DNA of 64,000 nt from Plecoglossus altivelis (taxonomy: Eukaryota > Chordata > Actinopteri > Osmeriformes > Plecoglossidae), in NCBI GenBank assembly GCA_036571765.1, contig BROE01000016.1, positions 12,221,838-12,285,837 on the forward strand, written 5' to 3'. The translations under genes and the position numbers were made by a program. The notes under the pieces were generated by a model. That model worked only from the letters and a program-made list of their open reading frames with translations, had not been told where the DNA came from and did no database searches. Each line of letters opens with the position of its first letter. Position 1 is the first letter of the stretch. This document shows positions 38,701 to 50,078 of this stretch, piece by piece.

Positions 38701-41700
38701 CAGGACTTCTTGAAATTACTTTCTTATAAAGATTTGCCTCACGTGCCTCATTTGCCCCTTTCAACCTTATGTTCCATGTTTACATTTTCAACACCACGCG
38801 ATCGTGCATCTAATATAAGCGTATAAGAAAAGCAAAGATAAGGGATTCTTTTTTTATTATGGAGTTCAAGACAGGTCAGCAACAGGCATCCTGTGTAGAA
38901 TCCACTAGAAGCTGACATCCTCACGCACAGCACGCCAGTATAACTCTGAGATCTATTGCATGTAGACTTGTTCATTATTTACGTTTATTTAAAGTGACAA
39001 ATAAAATAAACATTCTTCTCCCTGCCCTATAAATAATTTTGGTAAGAACATCTCCAGTCAATAACTGAGGTTATTATGCAACTGCTATGGATCCCCAGTT
39101 CTGTAGTACTAGACTCAGTGTCTCCCTCCAAGCTATCTGACATCAGATGATCTCAGTTGTATCTTCCCCCAGGAACCATCTGAGATATTCCATTGCGTTA
39201 TGTAGCCCCATGCAGATTCCTCCGAGGGAATTTATTTGAATACTTCAATGTACCCATAAAGTACATGACTTTATTGGCAGTCTTTAGTATTGAGTCAGTG
39301 GTTCAAACACCTTTTTTTAGATGGCAGTGAGACGGCCATCAGGAAAGGGGGGCTGGCTCAAATGTGGCTTATGGCCAAGTTAGCTGAGTAAAACTGTAAC
39401 TATCTGACCAAATATTTAGATTTCATCATCCCAATTGATTTCCCTCTCTAGTCTACCTCATTTTCCTCTTCCTGGAGGGGGGAGTTTGTTTTTGTTTTAC
39501 TTGTTTTGTTTCTATGTATGATTTACAGTGATACTGGAAATGACTGTCAGTTTAATGAGCACAAGCGTGCAAGGCTGCACAAACAGGGAACGGGACCTGG
39601 AGCACTCCAGTGGTATCTCATGTTGAGTGAACCTGAGAACAGTACAGGTGCATGGCAGAGGCTGCACATGACAGCATGTGGGAACACTCAACAATATTTT
39701 TAGAAATCTCTCCCATTGGCCCCTGTGGAATGCTAAGATAAGGGCAGTGAGTGCCGTTATGTTTTAAGTCAAGGTCCAAATTCCACACATGCCTTTAGTA
39801 AGCATCTTTTTCACCCTACATTTGGTTTTCATAAATGGAAAAAATATCAGTACAATAGGTTCAAGCAAATACATTTTATTTAGCCATACGTATTAGCAAG
39901 CCTCAATAAATATTGTTCCATGAATACCAATTGTGTAACAATTTTAACTGAATTAAACGTTGTAAGTGTTGTAATTACCATTATACAAAATATTTACCCT
40001 TGAAGTGTTTTAGACTACTTTTGGCAGTAAAATGTGCAGGCCAATCTTAATAGGGTTTTCCATTAAAGCTGCTTTCAGTGTTTAATTGCTCCTTTCTCCA
40101 TTTCCCCCTCATCCATGCACAGCTCCGCCTGCAAGGCTGATCATAGCGAGGTGGAGAAGGACGGGGAACTGTCGGGGGGTGAGCCAGCGGCTCCAGAATG
40201 CGACCGCCATGTTTACAAGAGCGTCCTGGAGGGCGGCGACATTCCTCTGCAAGGTCTGCGGGCCCTCAACAAGCGCCACGCCAGCTCGTCCTCTTCTAAA
40301 GGTAGGAATCCAGTGGCGCCCCACAGACTGCCTATGAGAGCAGACTCCTCACTGGGCCATGCTAAAGCCTTCCACTGAGACGGAACCAATGACTCCCAGT
40401 GATGTTGGACTATAAAAGTGTCAGGGATACATGTGTTTCCTTTTAACTTTCTGTTGGAATTGGCGCGTTTCTTTCCTCTTCTTTTTTTCCTCTCCTTTTT
40501 TGGGGGGTTTGTTGATTTGTTTGTTTGCTCCAGGTTATCATAACAGTGGCCAGTCACCTTGCAACATTCATCTTCTCTGCAAGTTTTAATTTATTAGTGA
40601 TGTCATCGACGTTCCACCAAACCTTATCCAGTCATTTTCTCAGGAAGTCAATGAGAGTTTAAATATTACTGGGGAGACAGAGAAGGTTGCTTGCTGTGTT
40701 TCGGCTAAATCAATTGACGCTATCTTCAGGTTGGGCTCCTGTCCCCCATTCCTGAGGCAGGCAGTATCTAGGCAGGCTTCGGGCAGGGCTCCAGAGTGTT
40801 CCATCGCCAGAGAACAGAGGTGCAGCAAGGGGGACGGATGGGGAGGAAAGGGGGAGATAAACAGGGCTCTGCTTAACGGGCTGGGCCAGACAGGGGTGAG
40901 ATCAACAGGAGGGACGCAGAGGGTGGGCAGGCAGGAGGAAGTCAGCTGTCAGAGTGAGGTCAGAGGATGGAATGCGTGCGCACATGACCAGGAGAGAAAT
41001 GCTGGGGGAGGAAAGGAAAGGAGGGAGAGGGGAGGAGAAAGGAAGGGACGGATCGGGCACAGAGACGATGTTGCCCCCAATACTTAACATTCCGATTGCG
41101 GAGCAATGTTTAAACCAACGTCAGAAAGTCAGGGAGCTCACCTTTGTGACAGTCAGTTAATAATGTTTATTTTCCGTGTTGCACCCACATTACATATTGA
41201 ACATATTAGCTATCTATAATGGAACACCTCAGTGGAGAAATATAATTTGGCTCAAACTAGACAGCAAAGTCATCCAAAACGTTAATCTCTTGTTTAGTTT
41301 TTCGGTTGATATTTTGGTCCGTTGGATCGAGATTTAAGGCCCCATTCAGTAAACCTAAGGAAACAGCTGTAAAGGCAATTCTGCTGTATCTTGATTGAAG
41401 TCAACTGACTAGCACACTTGGTCATTATGACTCACCAGAGACATTACCCTAGGTCTTGCACTGCCAGATGGAGTGCGGACACACAACACAGGAAAGCAAG
41501 CAACCAAAAACTGGAGTAAAAGCTTGTTATGTGTGGGCTGATAAGGGCAGGCTTTGTGTTTCTATTTAGCTAATACTTCTCGAGGGATGTCAAGGGATTT
41601 TCCCTCTTAATGCATTAGAAACATCAAACTTCTTTAGTTCAGTCTTTTAGTTGGACCCTTGAATGAGGATATTTGGCATTAGATATAATGAGCCATATAG

Positions 41701-44700
41701 CCATAAGCCACAAAGCCATATGATTGGCTCAGCCACGTACTGAGCCAAGACTGTAACTGCCTTCCACAACAGTCAGGGACAAAGATGATGCCCTTTTGTC
41801 TGTTGTAGTACTGCACCTTGGGTGACATATTTGGCACATATGCCTAATTTAAGGCAACATGGACAGTCTCATATGCTAACATACAGGCCTGCCAACATCA
41901 CATCATGACATGACATCTCATGGCATTCTGCTTCTGGCCCTTTGTGTTTCTCATCTTTATGTTGTTATAGTCATCAGTTGATCGATAAGTCATAGACACA
42001 GAAAAAACATAGTAGATCCACATAGTTTAGAGATTGATCAATTAAGTTGATAATCTTAAACTGTTGATGATGTAAGTTGCATTAAACGTATTGGTTACTA
42101 CAGTATGACATACGTTTGTAAGGCATTAAAAGTTTCACTGCTCCATTTTAACACATTTACCTCACTACACTGTAGCACCATTGCTATTAGTATAACAAAG
42201 TCATTTGTTACTTGATGTAAACGACATCAAGTTTTTTCTCTTCTCATCAACTTTTGATGGAAGTTAGTCTTCTTTAAAAATGTGTCTGACACTGTTTAAG
42301 TGTGTGTGCGTGTGTGTGTGTGAATCTGTGACCATTGTAATCTAATATGCTGTTTATTCTGTTGTCCTGCATGCTTGCCAGTGGATTATAAAGGTGGGAA
42401 TGGCCATATAATTTCACCCTGCTCCTCTGTAAATAGTCGATCAGTTCTTGCCAGTAATGCCCTAGGTTACCAGTGTAAGAATAAGAAGCCACTATCTGCT
42501 GCCAAAGCCTGCATACCACAAATCCTCCCCTCTAAATTCAAGCCCAAGCTTCTGCCCCCCGGTGGCGACAGCCAGGACTGCAGGACTGGGCCTGTCAGGC
42601 ACCCCAAAGCACACAGTTGTGAGGATCTTTATACAGGCCCACGTGGCCCAGGAATCACTGGAACATTGGCAGGGGATGATTGGCAAAATATAGACTCCCT
42701 CCCCAACTGTCCATCTGAGTGTGCGTCTGGCCTTAGGAATGGCTTCCCAGCGACCAGAAGGAGCACCGCTGAGTTTTCCACCATGTACAGGAACATGCAC
42801 AGCATCCAGAGGCCTAGCTCAGTGGGTTCCAGCCCCCATGGCAGTGTCCGGAGCCTGGCCTCACTTTTTGAGAAAACAGGGGTCAATGAGGGTGAGAGGT
42901 CAGAGGCTGGTAACATTCCACGGGATGCTGTGTCATCACGGGTCAGTGAATTTGAGTTAATCATCCAGCGCTCCAGCCCCGCACCCACACGCTCCTCCTC
43001 CATGCCAACGCTGCACTCCGACCACAGCCCCAGCCCTAGCCCAGCCCACCTCTACATGGCTTTTGCAGTCTCGGCCGAGTCCTTGCTGGAAACGGAGCCT
43101 GCGCAGACAGAGACAGTGGCCTGCTCCCTGGTGGTAACAGAGGGCAAGGCAGCCAGGGAAGAGGCATCTCTGTCAGACAGAGAGGTGGTGGAGAAAGTGG
43201 TCTCCCTGGAGGACAGTGACTCACTAAGAGCTGAGTCACTGTCTGGGGCTGAGACTGAGGTGGAGGCGGAGCAGGGTTCCACTGAAAAGAATCCTGGAGA
43301 GAACCATCTGGCAGTCAGTGAACCAGACTGCCCTCAAGTGATGGTTACACCTTCCTTTCCACACAACCACAATCACAACCTGAACCACCACCATCACGCC
43401 CTCCACAATCACCTCCACCTGAAACCCAGTAAATGCAAAGGCTCCTGCCCGGCCTCTTACACACGCTTCACCACCATCCGCAGGCATGAAAGGCAGCAGG
43501 CCTCAGCCCAACAGAACAAGCAGGCCCCCCAGGAGAAGAAAAGCAGCCTACCTGGAAACCTGTTCCTCCTTGGCCCCGCCCCATTCAGGGTCCGGAGACC
43601 CCTCCACCCCCACCAGGCCAGGAGAACTCTGTCGGCCACCAAGGTAATGGCTGGCCACAGCGGCGGGTCCAATGAGCTGAGGCCGCAGATCCCTCAGCGC
43701 CTCTCCTCCCTGGAGGTCCTGGAGAGACTGAACAGTGGGGATGGGGGGTCAGAGGGGGGAGACAGGGACAACCTGACTAATGGGGAGGGCTTGGACGCCA
43801 ACGGAAACCTACTGCAGCTCCGGGCAGCTCACCGCAGAGGTGGCTATCTCCATACTTTCACCAGTGTCACCTCCCTTCTCCCTCTCCTACTGCACATGTG
43901 TCCATCTCTGTGGTCACTCATTCCTCTCTGACTATTTCGTCACATTTTGTCCCTTTTCCTCCACAAAACAATGGTGCCATCCTTCATCCTTAGTTTGTGT
44001 GATGTTTTTTTTCCAAGTGACAGTGCAGCCTCCATTTCACTTTGTGTGTAGTTTGATGCTTTTTTTCCAATTCATTTTGTGTTTGAGTGTGACCTTGCCC
44101 AGTGAACGTTTTTCCCCACACAAATCCATTTTAAAGCATTTCAAATACTTTAGGGGACACTGACAACTTTTGGTAAAGTATGTGTCTTTTGGTAACACTT
44201 CACTGAGGAGATAAACTGAACAAATGTGTCCCACATGAATTTCACCCCCTCATATTTTACAGTCATTTGTAAAACATATTTTTTTCAAAACCCACATGAA
44301 ATTATCGCATTTATGTGGGTTCAGTAAAAGCATTGCAGATACCCCCTCCGGTGATGTGTTACCATGTTTTTATGGTTTTGGATTTTGTTTGTCTTCGTGA
44401 GAAACACATGAGCTTTATCGAGGCCCTTGTGTCATCTTTCAGTCTGCTACTTTGATAGGTTGAAATTAGCCAGGGAGTTTCCTGCTTGGACTTCCTGCTG
44501 TGGTAGCTGGTATCAGTCTTACTGGTCCATTCTACAATACACTTGGTGATGCAATGATAGCTACAGTAACTGAATGTTTGGCAGTGATACGGGTTGTCTC
44601 TTTCGACACTTGCTAACAGACATGGTGAAATATCTATGGAAAAAGGCAGGGTGGGGAGAACATGTGGAAGTCAGTAGTCTTTTAGGAGCCAAGCGTAGTC

Positions 44701-47700
44701 TTAGAGTTTAACAGCTCATTTAGAGGGCAAATAATGTATTACAGTATTGTAAATACAGTTAATAGGCATTTACACGAGTCCACCATCATACAGATCATTC
44801 TCATAAAACTTGAATCAAGTTTCACAGTTTTGTCTCCAGAATGCATCAACCTTGTGTTGTATCATTTTCTCAAAAACACTGGCTGGTTTGTGCTTGTTCT
44901 ACGTGCATGGGAAAGTACCACATTTTTGTCTGCGTGTGTTGTTTGCTGTTGTCAAAATTCGCTGTTCATCCAAAGCATGTACATTTATAAAACATGTGTT
45001 ATTTGCTTTACTTGAGTCATCCTATCTATACTGTATGTGCATTGTTGTTACAGTGCTATCATGGATGTTTCTTCACATCTGATTACTGATATAGCCCGTC
45101 TATTTCGGAAAGACGTAAGAACATAATGGATTTGTTTCTATCTTTGTTAGATTCAGACTCATCCCAGATTCTGATCCAGGGTGATCTGGGCGAACAGGAT
45201 GAGGTGGTCAGGAGACGCCATGGTGACAAAGAGGTGACCTTCCTGTCTGAGTCATCTCTGTACAGTACCAAAAATACACTTCAATGTTAACATGCAATAA
45301 CCGCTAACAACAACCGAGCGACCGTAAAACAGTACGACAAATATTTGGCCACGTACTACAAAAGTAATGTGTTGCGTGAAGCAAAGGGTAATTCAATCGT
45401 GGAAAGTGTAATCTGCTACTAGGAGATGATCTTGGAACACTGTTTTATCCTCACAGAAAATGTTGGAGGAGCAGCGTCGGCTGAAGCGGGAGCAGGAAGA
45501 GGCGGACACGGCGTCGAGGCGACACACAGGCATCGTCCTGACTCATCACCAGTTCATCACAAACGAGCGCTTTGGAGACCTGCTCAACATCACTGACACA
45601 GAAAAAAGGAAATCCGGTTCGGAGGTAGCAAATTAGCTCGACCCTCTCATTAGAACAAATACAGGGGTTAGGTTTGTGTTTGTTCTCTGACAGTTAGACA
45701 TAAGTACGGTTTGCTTTAAAAAGTTGCAGGGATATTTTCTTTTTCAGTTTCACTACTTTAATGGGTCAACAACATGTCAGAGGGATGTAATTTGTGTAGG
45801 CACAACCCCCTGTGATTCAGGCTATCTCAAGTTATTAGACAACCACATTAACTTTCTTCTCAAGCCTTGGATTCTGGCATGCCAGACCAGCTAGCCTGAA
45901 GATAAGCAATATTCAAGGTGTTTTAGCATAGCAGGCAGTCAGACAGAGATCTTCTTTATGTCATTCATGTTTTAACAGTCCCTGCTACTGTATTTACAGA
46001 GAACTCCTGCCCTGGCTCGATTTGACTTCAGAGCAGAGACCCTAAAGTAAGTACAACTAATTGACTCAAACGGAACCAAAAGTGTTTTCTGGAACATGCA
46101 GCATGAAATATTTTGAGCTCCAGTGAAATAGAAGCCCTCATGTCCCATAGTTTGCCGTAAAGCTGTAAATTAACTGTGTCTAATAGCAACATTATCGCAC
46201 ATTATGGAGTTGGCTCCACTCCTCGCAGTCTTGCGAGTCTCATGTTGTTTCTTAGTTTTGTGAAATATTGCCTGGTGAGTTAATCTTCTTATGTTTCTTG
46301 TTACTGTTTGCTTCAAATGGGATTTGTTGAAAACTGACATCGCAACACCTCTCTTTTGTCGTCTTTTGTCAGAGAGTTGCCATTTCAAAAGGGAGACATC
46401 GTGTACATCTATAGACAGGTGGATCAGAATTGGTATGAAGGTGAACATCACGGCAGAGTCGGCATCTTCCCACGCAGTTACGTTGAGGTACTTAAAGTCC
46501 CTTCCCATTGACCTAGACTTTCAAAATGGTCCCGTTTGGTTGGATTTGTTGTTTTACAGCCAGGATATTTCCACACGTCGCTTAAGGGGTTATGGTACAA
46601 AACTGCTCATGATGTTGCTCGAAAGTGCAGGAGGCCCAGCTATGAAAACAGTAACGACAACCAGTGACTTGATGTTTTGTGTGTCTGTGTGTTTTGTTCC
46701 CCATCCAGCTGCTTCCTCCCACTGAGAAGGCCCAGCCAAAAAAGAGTGCCCCAGTGCAGGTGTTGGAGTACGGGGAAGCTATCGCCCGCTTCAACTTCAC
46801 AGGGGACACAGTAGTGGAAATGTCCTTCAGAAAGGTATGCCTGGAAGAACAAGTTTCAGTGGTCTCACATATTGACTAATCGATGCCTCTTTCTATCTGT
46901 ACATCGCGTATCCATCTGTGAGTAAATGAGATGCATGCGTTTGTCTGCAGGGGGAGAGGATCATTCTGATTCGCAGAGTTGATGAGAACTGGTATGAGGG
47001 CAAAATCTCTGGCACCAATCGCCAGGGCATCTTCCCTGTTACCTACATTGAGGTGCACAAACGACCCCGTGTCAAAAATGGAGTGGAGTATCCAGACCCC
47101 CCTATGAGCCACTCACCTCAGCGCAGTACCAACGCTTCACCTCAGGTAGGAAAGCACCACCTCACACACCCACCTTGTAGATGGTAGGTCTCCTCTACAG
47201 GAATGCGACATCCTATCCAAAAAATATATTCCACTTGTACACTATTCATTTCATTTTCATTGTTTACGCTCGTCAATTGTTTTCATATTTCTTTTCCTTT
47301 TCTGTCTTGTCATCCCCCTCCTCCTCTCTGTCATTTTGGTGTAAAAGCTGAACCGTAACCGGCTTGCCACCTCCCCACTCCCACTCCCTCACTCCCCCCG
47401 CCGCTCCGTGTCCCCTGAGGTCCACGCAATCTCCTCCGAGTGGATCTCCCTAACAGTGGGCGGTCCCAGCCGTTCTGCTGCCCCCACCCCTCCTCTCCCC
47501 CCCCTTCCCACAGTGTCCTATCGCTGGGGAGAGTATTTGCCCCCCTCCCTTAACGCCAGTCCTGTGCCCCCCATCTATGGCAGCCCCTACTGCATCTCCC
47601 CAACGGCCTCCCCCTCAGTCTCCCCCTTGCCCCCGCCCTACCCGCCCCGCCCCAGCTCAGCTACTCCCTTCCTCACCTTCACCCCACCTCAGGGAGAGGA

Positions 47701-50078
47701 CTTCCTGCTCTCTCCTCCCTCCCCCCGTCTTTCCCGCAGCCTGAGCCCTTGTGGTGGGCCAGGCCTGGAGGGCTGGCTGACTGGGGCCAGCCCCTTGAGC
47801 ATCCTGGAGAGGGAATTGACAGAGGGGGAGGGGGCAGACAGGGACAGGGGGAGTGGTCGTGAAGCCCAGGGCAGCTGGCGAAATAGCCCTGCAGAGGTAT
47901 CTACTGCATGGTGTGCAGTGTTGCATCTCAGGCTCACTCTGAAACAGGGCTGTGGGCCACCATAGAATTTCAGCATTTAGCTTGCGTCAGTCTACTGTAT
48001 TTGTGCAATAGATGGTTGTGTAATGGATATTACTAACTACAGACATGACAGAAATTGTGACATGCAGTGCTCAGCTGGTTTGCCTAGGACAGAATCAAAT
48101 ATTTTCACCATTTGACAAGGATTTGAGTGCCTGCAAGTTTGCATGTTGTTAAGCGTGCACCACTAACACGTAAATTTGATAAGACTGCAAACTCAGTGAT
48201 ATATAATGTTTGATCTAGACTGTTTATAATGATAACCATTTGACCCTGCATGACTGATGTGTTAAGATTTGAGAGCATGTCGAATAATTAGTGCAGTTTA
48301 TCCTAGTTGTTGAAACAATTCTTATTTTTCAAGAACTTCCTCTGTTCCAGGACAAGACATTACAAAACATTTTCTAATCAGCTCTCTCAACACGAAAAGA
48401 GTGTGATTGCATATAATATAATAATATCATTGTAATTTCAACAAATAAAATGTTATGGCCTCCAGACATAAGTTTTTGTCTGATTCTGAGACTAATGTGT
48501 GTTCTTTTCCCCTCAGCTGGTGAAGAATGATAGTGATTACCATGGACCAACCTCCAGAAGCCCTGTTATGTTGTTCGACATCCAAGACAATAACAATGCT
48601 AACTCATTTGCGGTAAGGCTATGGAGACCTTATATGAGGATTCGTTTATTTGGAGATTTAAACATGGCCATTGTGGCGATAATATATGCTGTTACATAAT
48701 TGATGGGGTCTGAGCTGTTCTTTATTCATATACTAAACAATTTAATTTACCTTTATTCTTCATTGTCAAAAATACATCTAACTTACTTCATTTAACTCCC
48801 ATCTCTCAGCTTTAATATGGTGTTTTAAAACACTGCATGTAAAAAGTGACTGATGTTGACTCCTTTAGTACTTTCTTGATATTATCAACACCTCTGTCAT
48901 TTTTTTCTTGCCTCTAGTACAGCATGTCCACTTCTATCATTTCTATAAAAATGGAACTAATATTTCATTGTTGACCTTACATTCTACATGCACTCACTCT
49001 GATGTCTTGCTCTTCCATGCTTACCTTCTGGACTTCACCACCATGTCTCCTGGTTTCACGGCTTTCCTGGTCTTTTAACGGATCCCTCCCTTCCTCTGCC
49101 TTGCTACTCACTGGACCCACCTCCTGTCTGACCTCTAACTCTGTCCCTGACCCCCTTTTCCTTAAAATGAATCTATCTCTCTCTGGGCTGGCTGGGGGAC
49201 CTTCGGTGGGTGCACTTTCTGGTCTCCACAATCAGGAGGCGGTCTGTAATGAGATCATGAATATAGCAGAGACCTCTGTGAGGTACTGCAGCACCCTCTC
49301 CCACCCCCATGACTCTGTCCACAGACTGCCCCCCCACCCCAGTAAACAATCTCTCATCATTTCCCAGCAACCCCAGTCCCACAGCAGCAGTCCGGAGCCG
49401 AGCCGTCTCAGCTGTGGAATGTGAGTACTGCAGAAGGAGCACAGTTCTGGATACTCTGCATTACCCTATCTGCTCGTATAATCAACGGCTTTAAAGCGTC
49501 AGATCTAAGTTATGTGCAGGGCTGGGTTGTTTCAGTAAATGTTTCTGCTGCTCTTTTTTTTTTGCTATTCTGACAAGGCTTTGTGTTGTGCTGTAGTTTC
49601 CAGGCTCTGTACAGTTACGTCCCTCAGAATGAGGATGAACTGGAGCTGCAGGAGGGAGATCTTGTCAATGTCATGGAGAAGTGTGATGACGGCTGGTTTG
49701 TTGGTACGTGCGCTGAGCCTTGGGCCAGATTCCTCAGAGATATGGTCATATAGTTAAAGTGTGTCATTCATCCATATTGGGTTTCTACTGGCTGACAGGA
49801 GAAGCAAGCACTGTGTATTATGTGGATTTGCTAAGATGCATTAAGGATGATTGAAAGGCAATCTTATATTTTGCATACAGAATGTAGTCATTGTAAGTGG
49901 TAGCTTTTAAGTCGTGCAATAACGCAACAATTATTTACTTTGTGTCATTTTTGTTTACTTTATTAGATGTTCATTAAAAAGATGTACTTTGTGCCTTCTC
50001 TGTTTTGCAGGTACCTCAAAGCGGACAAAGAAATTTGGCACTTTCCCGGGGAATTACGTGAAGGAGGTCAACTTGTAA
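26714..50078 (+). CDS. sorbs1: sorbs1: sorbin and SH3 domain protein 1 (CAP/ponsin), 26 exons, 5' incomplete
   Basis: This adaptor binds Cbl, vinculin and flotillin and acts at focal adhesions and in insulin signalling. The exons are 26714-26809, 27257-27373, 28190-28299, 28452-28596, 28759-28788, 29341-29513, 29625-29685, 29841-29915, 31204-31239, 31356-31455, 32263-32377, 33509-33586, 37774-37823, 40123-40301, 42382-43839, 45151-45233, 45457-45624, 46000-46046, 46373-46487, 46709-46834, 46951-47145, 47348-47896, 48517-48612, 49236-49420, 49597-49703 and 50011-50078. All phases agree, giving at least 1519 residues. An N-terminal VCKGKGVVTLRA (human ICTGKGAVTLRA) is followed by the SoHo region, a giant central exon, and three SH3 domains at the C-terminus. 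Paralogues SORBS2 and SORBS3 are less likely because KVDTRKYRAEPKSI and YKSVLEGGDIPLQGL match SORBS1 closely. The initiator exon is not found; an internal Met in the first listed exon is possible. Most middle exons are probably alternatively spliced. Confidence 0.92.
29625..33586 (+). other. sorbs1: sorbs1 SoHo (sorbin homology) region, six exons
   Basis: Exon 29625-29685 encodes EKSKDWYKNMFKQIH, the SoHo signature. Exon 29841-29915 gives EENPYRPTYIFPE. Short exons 31204-31239 and 31356-31455 follow, the latter with VPRSKSAAEVE and TRSSSLK. Exon 32263-32377 has NEWEPPDKKVDTRKY. Exon 33509-33586 has DIENEPWYRFFSEMDFEK. SoHo binds flotillin in lipid rafts. The order matches human. Confidence 0.92.
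31795..31803 (+). other. sorbs1: Candidate 9-nt microexon in sorbs1
   Basis: TCCAACCAG is bounded by a pyrimidine-rich acceptor (CTTCCAAACAG) and a GTATCC donor, between exons 31356-31455 and 32263-32377. Both flanking junctions are phase 2, so inclusion is in frame. It changes K-R-N-E to K-S-P-T-R-N-E, adding three residues just before NEWEPP. SORBS genes are known for tissue-specific small exons, but this one is unproven. Confidence 0.3.
33997..34065 (+). other. sorbs1: Candidate 69-nt cassette exon in sorbs1
   Basis: A segment bounded by ...TTACACAGAG and GTAAGT is exactly 23 codons and open in phase 0, the phase of the exons on both sides. It would add PLKKMRYFG plus a hydrophobic stretch FLYLGYLGRLQIS. 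In human, a PPPKKIWDY exon occupies this position, and the match is limited to the P-x-K-K start. Use of the AG two bases upstream would break the frame. Confidence 0.28.
34861..34895 (+). other. G-rich tract with G-quadruplex potential (sorbs1 intron)
   Basis: Runs of 5, 12 and 5 G with short linkers occur within about 35 bp. This satisfies a simple four-run G4 pattern because the long run can supply two tetrad columns. Confidence 0.55.
37294..37334 (+). repeat. (GT)n microsatellite in sorbs1 intron
   Basis: A GT-rich tract interrupted by TTTGTAT and TATG, about 40 bp. Confidence 0.85.
37774..37823 (+). other. sorbs1: sorbs1 short exon linking SoHo to the central region
   Basis: TTGCAG|AGTGCC opens a frame reading SAPSFSPLETPSDLQQ and ending in TA|GTAAGT, phase 2. 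The next exon at 40123 begins with C, completing TAC and continuing SACKADHSE. Human has APSANVPQSS...SPTPE...GYIYSS at this place. Phase match on both sides and a distant resemblance support it. Confidence 0.7.
42300..42322 (+). repeat. (GT)n tract before the giant sorbs1 exon
   Basis: A short GT repeat lies 60 bp upstream of the acceptor at 42381. Confidence 0.8.
42382..43839 (+). other. sorbs1: sorbs1 giant central exon, 1458 nt
   Basis: The exon encodes about 486 residues, starting VDYKGGNGHIISP and KKPLSAAKACIPQILPSKF. This matches the long alternatively spliced exon of mammalian SORBS1 and is related to the neural nArgBP2 exon of SORBS2. It contains Ser-rich stretches, an acidic part, a His/Asn-rich run near 43360-43430, and the conserved CKGSCPASYTRFTTIRRHE block, which is zinc-finger-like. 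The donor at 43840 is GTGGCT, weaker than the others, and may reflect regulated use. Entry and exit are both phase 1, so the exon can be skipped without a frameshift. Confidence 0.85.
46000..46487 (+). other. sorbs1: sorbs1 SH3 domain 1 (two exons)
   Basis: Exons 46000-46046 and 46373-46487 encode LARFDFRAETLKELPFQKGD and WYEGEHHGRVGIFPRSYVE. The ALYDY-like, W-x-E-G and G-x-F-P-x-x-Y-V elements of an SH3 ligand pocket are present. The split inside the RT-loop side matches human. Confidence 0.93.
46709..47145 (+). other. sorbs1: sorbs1 SH3 domain 2 (two exons)
   Basis: Exons 46709-46834 and 46951-47145. After LLPPTEKAQPKKSAPVQVLE comes the second SH3, with ARFNFTGDTVVEMSFRKGE and WYEGKISGTNRQGIFPVTY. 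The tail after the domain is Ser/Pro-rich. Confidence 0.93.
47348..47896 (+). other. sorbs1: sorbs1 proline-rich linker exon, 549 nt
   Basis: An open exon of 183 codons between SH3-2 and SH3-3, phase 0 at both ends. It contains HAISSEWISLTVG, a block I recall from alternatively spliced SORBS family exons, then many PPLPP/SPP clusters. It is far more C-rich than its surroundings. Probably a cassette exon. Confidence 0.75.
48517..49420 (+). other. sorbs1: sorbs1 linker exons upstream of SH3-3
   Basis: Exon 48517-48612 encodes LVKNDSDYHGPTSRS. Exon 49236-49420 encodes EAVCNEIMNIAETSVRYCS and ends phase 2 at SPEPSRLSCG, joining the SH3-3 exon as CGI-FQALYSY. The second exon's acceptor (ACAATCAG|GAG) was chosen by phase. 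The frame is open far upstream, so the exact 5' edge is less certain. Confidence 0.65.
49597..50078 (+). other. sorbs1: sorbs1 SH3 domain 3 and stop
   Basis: Exons 49597-49703 and 50011-50078 encode ALYSYVPQNEDELELQEGD, CDDGWFVG and GTFPGNYVKEVNL-stop. Human ends GTFPGNYVKPLYL. This is the most C-terminal SH3, which binds Cbl in mammals. Confidence 0.94.
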
